Source: Dendrolimus kikuchii (Eukaryota; Arthropoda; Insecta; Lepidoptera; Lasiocampidae). Taken from it: DNA of 64,000 bases. The notes beneath the pieces are model-generated. The model was not told the origin of the DNA, searched no databases, and saw only the letters and a list, made by a program, of their open reading frames with translations. Made by a program: the position numbers and the translations under genes. Location: positions 24,104,272 through 24,168,271 of the forward strand of contig CM034394.1 in assembly GCA_019925095.2 (NCBI GenBank), given 5' to 3'. Below are positions 1 to 7,901 of the stretch, piece by piece (the stretch's first letter is position 1; every line of letters starts with the position of its first letter).

Positions 1-432
1 GGGAAGGCCAACACGTAGAGGCCCCTTGACAAATTTAATGTAAATGTGGCGTGACACTGACCGGCGATTATTCCTATCTATACCATATAGTAGTGCACCC
101 AAGGACAAGCCCCGGTCAGTGTAGGGCCTATTGTAGGAAATGAGAACAAAAAATACCGGGCTATTGCGGTGAACTGCTAGTGGAACTGGGGTTTGAGACT
201 ATGGCGTCTCCCCGTCGCAATGTTCAAGGAACATTGAAAAGATGGGCAGACGGTGATTCGCCACTCACTGCATGGGAAACATGGGTATGAGTAGCTAAGG
301 GGTGTCGAGAGGTGGGCTGCAGGTTCACCGAAGCTACTTCCGACGTTATGCCATTTATCACTTCCACCTCTGGAGCTTGAGTCTTAGCTCTAGCGATCGA
401 TTATTATGGTTATTATTATTAATTATTGTTAA
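1..432 (+). mobile_element. Probable LINE 3' end
   Basis: GC-richer non-coding sequence ends near 395 and runs into an irregular TTA/ATT-rich tail, the usual look of a LINE 3' UTR plus simple tail. No coding frame was recognised and the window edge cuts the 5' side. It could instead be host sequence with a microsatellite. Confidence 0.3.
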
Positions 433-446
433 CTGTTGCATTTTTA

Positions 447-648
447 TCTTATAGTAATATATAAAGCTGAAGAGTTTGTTTGTTTGAACGCGCTAATCTC
501 AGGAACTACTAGTCTGATTTGAAAATTTCTCTCAGTGTTAGATAGCCCATTTATCACGGAAGGCTATAGGCTATATATTATCACGCTAAGTACAATAGGA
601 GCGGAGCATCAATGACGAATGTTTCAAAATTGGGGGGGGCACAGCTAG
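447..648 (+). mobile_element. Helitron-like non-autonomous element (LEP1-like)
   Basis: Begins TC and ends CTAG, with A446 before and T649 after, the A^T insertion site of Helitrons, and no target duplication. The interior (AAGCTGAAGAGTTTG, then GAACGCGCTAATCTCAGGAA) matches the copy at 17581-17844 on the other strand. A degenerate TTTC repeat follows it at about 655-686. Confidence 0.72.
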
Positions 649-973
649 TTTCTTATATATTTCTTTCTTTCTTTTCTTTCTTCTATAACTAAGGTGTAAT
701 TTTAAGAAAAAAATAGGAAACATCTATTGTAAAGTTAAATTAGAAATGAAATATAAAAGATATCCAAGAGCTCCGATTTGGAGTTTCCCAACAATTTACA
801 TGTTGAATAATAAATTAACAGTAATCCGTAAATAAACCAGAGAATGCTTTCAGGATCTCCCTCATTCTTAGGGGTAACTTTAAATTCTTCCTTTTAATAG
901 CTTTGGCACTTTTGTATATCTTTATTTCCGTTTATTATATAAAATTCTTTGCGGAGATATGGAAGTAAAGTAC

Positions 974-1105
974 ATACATACATACATACATAACTTCACG
1001 CCAGTTCCCTTACGGGGTAGGCACGAACAACAGAGCGCCATTTAGGCTTATTCTTACACACCTCACTTGCTTCTTTGACATTCATAACTCTTGTCATGCA
1101 CGCTC
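974..1105 (-). mobile_element. RTE-like LINE 3' fragment, 132 bp
   Basis: 5'-truncated LINE 3' end. On the minus strand it encodes the C-terminal residues (...VKEASEVCKNKPKW...), then a stop, then a (TATG)n tail. A perfect 13-bp target duplication, ggaagtaaagtac, lies at 961-973 and 1106-1118. Confidence 0.9.
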
Positions 1106-1142
1106 GGAAGTAAAGTACCTGCATGAAATAAATAAATATCTC

Positions 1143-1453
1143 TATCCGTCCAGGAACGGAGAAAGAATACAATTTCCTGCGGCCCGGCGGCTTATCGTAA
1201 GAGGCGACTAAACAACCCACAGCCAGGTGGTAGGGCATTTGCCCGACTGCACGGCTACCACCCCTGGTCTAAAGTATGTCGCCATAACAACCTTGAGTTG
1301 TGTTCCGGCATTAGTGCCCATGTTCCAGACTCGCTTAAGAGAGCAGCAGCGCATTAGTAGCACCTTTGGTGTTGCAAATGTCCATAGACGATGGTAACCG
1401 CTTTCCATCCAGTTGGCCGTCTGCCTGTCTGCTGAACTCCTGCAATAAAAAAA
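1143..1453 (+). mobile_element. SINE B copy 1
   Basis: Full-length copy from ATCCGTCCAGGAACGG to CTGCAATAAAAAAA. Its internal hairpin (CCAGGTGGTAG...CTACCACCCCTGG) is intact. No clear target duplication was found. Confidence 0.85.
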
Positions 1454-1508
1454 TAATATATTTATTTATTTATGAAATATACAATAATTAAAATACAAAA
1501 TTAATACA

Positions 1509-1675
1509 CTAGCAGAAGGTGATGTCAGGAGCCTTAAGAACAGACAAGCGTGCATGACAAGAGTTATGAATGTCAAAGAAGCAAGTGAGGTGTGTAAGAA
1601 TAAGCCTAAATGGCGCTCTGTTGTTCGTGCCTACCCCGCAAGGGAACTGGCGTGAAGTTATGTATGTATGTATGT
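1509..1675 (+). mobile_element. RTE-like LINE 3' fragment
   Basis: Starts in ...LAEGDVRSLKN... and runs through the stop codon into (TATG)n. A 12-bp target duplication, aaaattaataca, lies at 1497-1508 and 1676-1687. Confidence 0.9.
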
Positions 1676-1759
1676 AAAATTAATACATATATCAATCCAG
1701 TTTACACTAAAAATAATTTATATGATAAATAATTTGGCTCAAACAATTACAAGAAAATC

Positions 1760-2047
1760 GTGGTTGCATAATGGCTAGTGCACGCGTCCGAAACTCAAAG
1801 GGCGTGGATTCAAATCCTGACGGGAACACATGCAATATTTAGGCAGTTTTCTGACCTAATGTTCATATTGTTACAATTACCATGTGCTAACAACGGTGAA
1901 AGAAAACATCGTGATGAAACTTGCATATCGAGATAACCGATGTGGCAAACCCGCCAAACAGCCTTGGACAAGCGTAACGGGTAGTGTCTGTTCCCCTATA
2001 GTGGGAAGCACGAGCCCAGCAGTGGAACGTTTATGGGCTGTTATTAT
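1760..2047 (+). mobile_element. SINE C (tRNA-derived) copy 1
   Basis: tRNA-like head with a decayed A box (TTGCATAATGG) and a decayed B box (GATTCAAATCC), and a tail ending GCCCAGCAGTGGAACG then TTATTAT. A 15-bp target duplication with one mismatch (aattacaagaaaatc / aattacaagataatc) lies at 1745-1759 and 2048-2062. Confidence 0.85.
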
Positions 2048-2238
2048 AATTACAAGATAATCAATTATACAGTTATGAGAAAATTACATAAAATGTCTAT
2101 TTATATGATGTCATTATTTAAAAAAAAATTACATGAAATCTTATGTCAAAACTTATATAATTAATTTATTAATAACTTTCTGTAATAAAAATACGTTTTA
2201 ACGGTTTTAAGCGCGGTAATTTTATTTGATTTTGGTTT

Positions 2239-2280
2239 TTCCGACGTTTCGGCCACTTTTCAGTGGCCGTGATCACGGAA
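2239..2280 (-). ncRNA. Hammerhead-ribozyme-like motif in PLE terminal repeat
   Basis: Read on the minus strand. Stem I is TTCC (2280-2277) with GGAA (2242-2239). A core strand GTGATCA follows at 2276-2270, then one extra C. Stem II is GGCCACT / AGTGGCC closed by a GAAA loop (2268-2251). GAAAC and the cleavage-type triplet GTC (2250-2243) complete it. The order matches a hammerhead with minimal stem III, as reported for PLEs. The core differs from CTGATGA at positions 3 and 8, which are swapped (G3, C8). Activity is unproven. Confidence 0.5.
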
Positions 2281-2544
2281 GACAAAGATGTAAACTGTCA
2301 ACGAGTATTGTTAAAATCTTATTTAGCCTACCGCCAACTTGTTAATTTTAATTATTAAATTTTAATTTTGTTTATGGTTAGTATTTACTCTATGGGAGCC
2401 TAATATAATTTACTACCGCTTCGCAACATGTTATGGCTTGAAGAGAAAAAGCGGCGCAAGAAACTCTTCAGCAAACATGCCTAGCTAATAATTTTATATA
2501 ATATTAAAATGAGTGGAAGGAAAAATAAAAGTAATTATCAGTTA

Positions 2545-2745
2545 TCAGTCAAGTTGGTTTGTGTTCCGTTGTACGCAGAAAGAGCTCACAGTGTCTTGAG
2601 GTCTGGCAGCTGGTTTTTGCTGGGTTTGGGTCTTAATAGTTTTGATGATTGGATCCCAAACAGGTGGTATTTGCCAACCATCTTCTCTATTGAAATTTGG
2701 GTGTTTTTTGATTTCAATAGCCTCACGCATCATTCTAGGTTGTGT
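2545..2745 (-). pseudogene. PLE GIY-YIG endonuclease C-terminal remnant
   Basis: The minus-strand frame reads REAIEIKKHPNFNREDGWQ followed by PPVWDPII, the conserved C-terminal signature of Penelope-like proteins. The catalytic GIY-YIG core itself is missing here but survives in the 41.3-42.1 kb copy. The frame is cut by the right terminal repeat at about 2745. Confidence 0.8.
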
Positions 2746-3094
2746 GGCCGAAACGTCGGAAAAAGCAAAATCAAATAAAATTACCGCGCTTAAATAACGG
2801 TTTTAAACGTAGTTTTATTATGTATACAAGTCGCGAAAACTTAAGAAAATATTATAATAACTTTCTGTACATATATTGACAACATTCAATTATAACTGTT
2901 GATAATAGTAAGCGATAAAGATTTATTTATCTATGTGTCATAGTTGGCAGAAATAATTGCAGTTTCTCAACTACTGTTTACAAATCATAAATAAATTTGT
3001 TATTTGTATGAAATTTTTTTGGGACGGTATCTGACTTGAAACGTGCCTTACAAAAGTATAATAAAATGAATGTCTATTCATTCAAAACTGGCCT

Positions 3095-3122
3095 AAGCCC
3101 AGCAGTGGGACGTTTGTATAGG
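3095..3122 (+). mobile_element. SINE C 3' end fragment
   Basis: AAGCCCAGCAGTGGGACG followed by TTTGTATAGG matches the conserved SINE C tail. Nothing upstream is recognisable. The flanking 2870-3570 holds no other feature I can name. Confidence 0.5.
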
Positions 3123-3576
3123 AAATTCAATGAAGACCGACGTAGCAAGTCGACAATCATGTGCCAGACAGGCGAATGGCAATTGAGTAAAATTGCAGAG
3201 AAAATAGCGGTTGAATTGGTATCAGAACAAATTTATAGAGTGGCACAGAGCGGGACGGACGGACGGACAAAAGATGCATTTACATAACAAATTGAAGGGC
3301 TACGAATGTGCTACGCCGCGCTGCTACGTATGTACTACGGTGTCTACGCCACGTTGAATTGGCTTTTGATATTGACCTACACGGATCAATATCTTTGATA
3401 TTTATAAAGTCTAAATCATTTGATTTGGATTTTAGATTTCGAGAACTACTTATTTATCTAAATGTAAGTCTGACTTATTTATCTTTACATTATTTACCTA
3501 CCACCTTCTTTTTATATTTTAAATGTGACTTATTTATCTGTGACTTAGTTAAAGAAGTTCTTACATTATATTAATA

Positions 3577-4765
3577 GGTTGGGGAAAAAGTCTTTTCGCA
3601 TATATTATGTATGATCTTTACTAAAAGTCCAATAATTTGTAACCCAAGGTGTAACAAAAAAGTTTTGACCCGAAAAAAACCTTACACGGCGTGCGCTGCA
3701 AAAACTATTGATTATAGAACAATACAATGTACTACCACTTTGCAGAACATATAATTGTCTACAAAAAATATCGCTTAACCATATGTCTAACTATTGTATG
3801 TTTATCTCACAGTATAAGTGTTTTCTTTTATTTTTTTAAATAATTAAAATGCCGTCGCTTCAAAAACTCTTTATTTTGTACCTTGGTATTAATCCATTTT
3901 ATCAAAATAGATCGGCATATTAGTAATTACCTTTCTAGAACTTTTTGAATTGACCACAAAACGGTTTTGGCGCATTTGAAAAAAGTTGGGTACACAAAAA
4001 AGCTCGATATTTGGGTGCCTCATAAGCTCACTGAAAGAAACCCAATGAACCGTGTACTCATTTGTGATTCTTTATTACGACGTAATGAAACCGAACCATT
4101 TTTGAAGAAGCTGATAACTAGTGATGAAAAGTGGATCACGTACGACAAGAACGTGCGAAAAAGATCGTGGTCAAAGGCCGGTCAGGCTTCACAGAACTGT
4201 GCCGAAACCCGGGTTAACTCACAACAAGGTGATGCTGTGTGTATGGTGGGATTGGAAGGGTATTATTCATTATGATCTGTTACCGCCAGGCAGGACCATC
4301 GATTCTGAACTGTACTGCGAACAACTGATGAGATTAAAGCAAAAAGTTGAGAGAAAGCGGCCGAAACTAATCAACAGAAGGGGTGTGGTTTTTCACCATG
4401 ATAGCGCTAGACCTTACACATCTTTAGCCCTGCAGCAAAAATTACGAGAGTTTGGCTGGGAGGTGTTAATGTATCCGCCGTATAGTCCTGACCTTGCACC
4501 TTCAGATTTTACCTGTTTCGGTCTCTGCAGAATTACTTAGGCAGTGTCAGGTTAACATCAAGAGAGAACTGCCAAAACCACTTGTCGCAGTTTTTTGATC
4601 AGAAGCCCCAAAATGTTTATAGCAATGGGATCACGTCTCTACCTACAAGCTGGCAAAAAGTTATCCAACAAAATGGCACCTACATTCTTTAGTCAAATGT
4701 AAATAAACATTATGAAAAACCTTTTGAATTTTGATGTAAAATGCGAAGAAACTTTTTCCCCAACC
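3577..4765 (+). mobile_element. mariner-family DNA transposon, decayed
   Basis: Terminal inverted repeats of about 28 bp: GGTTGGGGAAAAAGT at 3577-3591, and its mirror ending CCCCAACC at 4765. TA lies immediately outside each end (3575-3576 and 4766-4767), the mariner target. The interior is a broken transposase. Confidence 0.9.
3949..4692 (+). pseudogene. mariner transposase, C-terminal two-thirds, frameshifted
   Basis: A cut-and-paste transposase remnant. Visible parts are HLKKVGYTKKLDIWVPHKL, then TSDEKWI with the first catalytic D, LCVWWDWKGI, FHHDSARP with the second D, and YSPDLAPSDF with the third. The second and third D are separated by 34 residues, the DD34D spacing. One frameshift lies at about 4195-4215 and another near 4509. 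After it the frame reads YLFRSLQNYLGS and ends ...WQKVIQQNGTYIL at a TAG (4690-4692). The N-terminal DNA-binding part (3600-3945) is too eroded to read. Confidence 0.9.
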
Positions 4766-4796
4766 TAATATTTATACTATTTAGTTACGCTATCGT

Positions 4797-4913
4797 CGCC
4801 AGGCCCTAGTAAATTGTCTCATATTGACGAGGAGAGAAGACCGTACGAAATGGAGAAGAGCAATTAGAAAAGTGAACCCTGGGTTCCGGAGCGGTTGCCC
4901 CAGACAGAACTAG
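4797..4913 (+). pseudogene. Possible LINE ORF2 C-terminal tail
   Basis: Thirty-eight codons containing ILTRREDRTKWRRAIRKVNP, then TAG. Basic tails of this kind end several LINE proteins. The family is not identified and the frame has no start. Confidence 0.3.
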
Positions 4914-4980
4914 AATTTAATATTAGGATAATGATCATGAAGACTCCGCTCTGGATGTCACTAGGTTAGAGTATTTATCA

Positions 4981-5075
4981 ATACACAAGCGTAACTTGTT
5001 TAGCTTAGAAACATAAAATACGTATATATATATATATATATATATAATAATACGTTTGTCTGTCGGTATTTATTT
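4981..5075 (+). mobile_element. SINE E 3' fragment with TA microsatellite
   Basis: ACACAAGCGTAACTTG and, after a (TA)n run at 5023-5047, AATACGTTTGTCTGTCGG match the SINE E tail seen at 35.7 kb. The TA run has grown inside the match. Confidence 0.4.
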
Positions 5076-5240
5076 TATGTTTGTTGATTTATTAACGAGA
5101 TGCAAGAGATTAGCCTAATTAATCCCTAGGCATCTATTTCTACCATTAACACGTTATCAAATGACTAATGTAGATCCATTTGATAGTGTACCCAAGAGGT
5201 AATTACCATTTGTGTATACATATAGATAATTTTATGTTAC

Positions 5241-5729
5241 TGTTACGAGTGTGGGACTCGAATTAAAATGCCGTTGGAATTAATATAGAATTTATTAGAA
5301 CTATACAAACACGTATAACATAGGTACAAATATAACTAGACACTACTAGTACAAACTGCACAATTCAATAATACGCGCAGAGTCCGTCACTATATCGCTT
5401 GTCGAATGTACATCTTACTCGTATCGTAATCCTTCGTTCGGACATTGTTTTATAGTAAACTCTACAATACACAATCGATTGCGTGGGCTGGGTTCTTCCA
5501 AGAAAATGTAATTTGCACACCTGCAAACGGCCAACAAAGTCGAAAAAAATAACAATAAAGATTAGTTCGATACTAATGACGCCATAAAACAAGTAGAAAA
5601 CAATAGGATGTTTTTCTTAATTACAATTTCTAAACACGAAGTAAACAAAAGAATTCCTAAATCCGGGAAGGCAATAAAACTGCGTTTTACGACAGGCAGG
5701 TGTGCGCATCCCTTTGACGGCATGTAACA
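5241..5729 (-). mobile_element. Solo LTR (LTR family L, copy 1)
   Basis: The ends are TGTTAC and GTAACA. On the minus strand a TATA box (TATAAAAC, about 5447-5455) lies upstream of a segment shared with 58.2-58.38 kb and partly with 12.9-13.1 kb. It includes ATAGTGACGGACTCTGCGCG and an AATAAA-type signal about 60 bp before the 3' end. Flanks TTAC and TTAT are a possible 4-bp target duplication. No internal retroelement sequence remains. Confidence 0.55.
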
Positions 5730-6461
5730 TTATGAACTAGGCCTATGACCGGAGCGAATATAATATATGCGAAGCGAATTCGCAACGTATAAACCTGCGA
5801 CGCGAATTGCTGCGATGCGATTACGTGCGGTAATGCGTTTCCCTTCGACGGCTCGGGTGACCATTTCTTCGACGATTGTCAACCGTACTGAATGTATTTT
5901 GTAAAATCGTCAGTGAGATGGTTCAAAAAAGAGTTTGCAAGCTGCTGTTATAAGAAGATACGGAAAAAAAGGTTTTTGGTTATTTTAAAATGAGCATAAT
6001 TGGGTTGTTGATTTTTTTTCTCTTTAATGAATGGATATATCATATTAGTTTTATATAAAACTATTTTTTTTCGCTATAATTTAAAGTTATATCAAATTAA
6101 AAGTACATTTTTGAACCCAAAGTACCCGATTACCGAGAACACGCCGGTAATTCCCGAACAAACCCGAGCGCGCGTGTGACGTCATTATGGTAATTTCTAT
6201 AAATAAATCACCGTAGTTTTATAGCACACATATCCATCCATTTTTATCTATTACGTTTGTACAATAGTAATAATGGTTGTTTTAAATTGAAATGGGTCGG
6301 GAAGCATGGAAGCAAAAAGAAATATTTAAAAACAGGTCTTGAAAGGCTAGCGGTTTCATCTGACTTCATTCGCTGCAGTGTGAACTCTTTTATGTAGAGG
6401 TACAACCATAGTAACTAATAAAATAAGTACTAGGAAATATTATTATATATATTATATACAA

Positions 6462-6639
6462 TCAAATTGATCGTGTATTAGCAGAAGGTGATATTAGGAG
6501 CCTTAAGAACAGACGAGCGTGCATGACAAGAGTTATGAATGTCAAAGAAGCAAGTGAGGTGTGTAAGAATAAGCCTAAATTGCGCTCTGTTGTTCGTGCC
6601 TACCCCGCAAGGGAACTGGCGTGAAGTTATGTATGTATG
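6462..6639 (+). mobile_element. RTE-like LINE fragment inside repeat X
   Basis: Runs from TCAAATTGATCGTG to (TATG)n. A perfect 14-bp target duplication, tatattatatacaa, lies at 6448-6461 and 6640-6653. The paralogous empty site is preserved at about 29400-29440. Confidence 0.95.
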
Positions 6640-6653
6640 TATATTATATACAA

Positions 6654-6945
6654 GTCGTGGTAGCGTAATGGCTGACGCACGCGTCCCAGTCTCGAAGGAC
6701 GCGGGTTCGATCCTGGCTGGAACGCATGCACCACTTAGGCATTTTTCTGACCTAATGTGCACATTGTTACAATTACCACCTCCTAACAATTCTGAAAGAA
6801 AACATCGTGATGCAACCTGCATATCGAGATACGATGTGTGAAACCTGCCAAATCGCCTTAGACAAGCGTGGCGGATATACTATTCATTCCCCCTATAATG
6901 GGAGGTCCGAGCCCAGCAGTGGGACATTTATGGGCCGTTATTTTT
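6654..6945 (+). mobile_element. SINE C copy 2
   Basis: A box TAGCGTAATGG and B box GGTTCGATCCT are intact. The tail GCCCAGCAGTGGGACATT is followed by a T-rich run. The 5' end is fixed by the adjoining RTE target duplication. Confidence 0.85.
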
Positions 6946-7149
6946 TTTTAATATTATGTTTGTACAATGTGGCAACGCATCGTAAAATTCCACGATGCGT
7001 TTTGCAACGTAGATTTCTGCAGTGCAGCGTCATACCGCAGCGTTGCAGTTTCGCCTTAAGTAAATTTCTACGCAGTGGTAAGGCAAATGAATAGTAAGGT
7101 ATGGAAATGTTATTATGTTATAGAATCTAAACTACTGTGTGGTATATTA

Positions 7150-7297
7150 CATACATACATACATACATAACTTCACGCCAGTTCCCTCGCGGGGTAGGCA
7201 CGAACAACAGAGTGCCATTTAGGCTTATTCTTACACACCTCACTTGCCTCTTTGACATTCATAACTCTTGTCATGCAAGCTCGTCTGTTCTTAAGGC
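7150..7297 (-). mobile_element. RTE-like LINE 3' fragment
   Basis: Minus-strand C-terminal codons, stop and (TATG)n. A 14-bp target duplication, tgtgtggtatatta, lies at 7136-7149 and 7298-7311. Confidence 0.9.
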
Positions 7298-7311
7298 TGT
7301 GTGGTATATTA

Positions 7312-7458
7312 TTTATATATATAATTCTTATGTACGTGTGTTGACAGTGAACCCCTCCTAAACAGCTGGACCGATTTGAATGATTTTTTTTGTGTGTGTT
7401 CAAGTGGATTCGAAGATGGTTTAGATTCACAATTAGACCCGGTAGGTGGCGGGACAGC
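7312..7458 (+). mobile_element. Helitron-like fragment
   Basis: Contains GCTGGACCGATTTGAATG and GACCCGGTAGGTGGCGGGAC then AGCTAT, matching the 3' half of the 56.5-57.3 kb Helitron-like units but with a decayed CTAG end. I recognise nothing in 7460-7900. Confidence 0.45.
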
Positions 7459-7901
7459 TATTGTATTATAAATTTGCTGTATTCACATCTTTAGGAATGC
7501 GACTTACATTCTAAAATTATGTTACAAATATTCAAATGTATTTATGGTTGTGCCCTGCGGTGTGGAATAAACTGCATAGTCAATACAAGCACAGAAGACG
7601 TTTCAATCAATCCGTAACAATATTCACTCATTGCCCTACCAAGCGTAACGGAATTGAATAATCGACAGTGGAATGATACACGTTCGCAATGATCGGATGC
7701 AATTGTGACCCCGCCCTCTCAATATGCAAATTGCTTCTGCCAAAGCCTTACCGGGCATTGTGTCGGTGGCGTAACCTGTCTGCTAAAGGATTATGTTCGC
7801 GATGGCCATCGGTCATAAGCCACTATGACCGATGGGTCATAGTGGCTTAAATACATGTGATGTATCAAATTTAGATATAATTATCATTTATTTAATCCCT
7901 A

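Larger units (their letters stand above)
2185..2854 (-). mobile_element. Penelope-like element (PLE), copy 1
   Basis: A 670-bp truncated PLE. The minus strand carries the end of a GIY-YIG endonuclease frame, a 3' region and a terminal repeat. The ends are about 70-bp inverted repeats: 2185-2254, and 2742-2818 which is cut inside a hairpin stem. About 36 bp of extra 'tail' follows the right repeat, as known for PLEs. A perfect 15-bp direct repeat, taataactttctgta (2170-2184 and 2855-2869), flanks the unit and looks like a target duplication. Second copy: 41334-42115. Confidence 0.8.
6274..6945 (+). repeat. Composite repeat X, copy 1
   Basis: 6274-6461 followed by SINE C is closely similar to 29095-29575 on the other strand, so the unknown 5' segment and the SINE were copied together. 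Copy 1 carries an RTE-like insertion between the two parts. A 78-bp piece of the 5' segment also occurs at 28138-28215. The origin of the 5' segment is unknown. Confidence 0.7.

Noticed and set aside
2509..2778. Plus-strand frame of 89 codons in PLE copy 1
   Set aside because: The opposite strand encodes the recognised GIY-YIG C-terminus.
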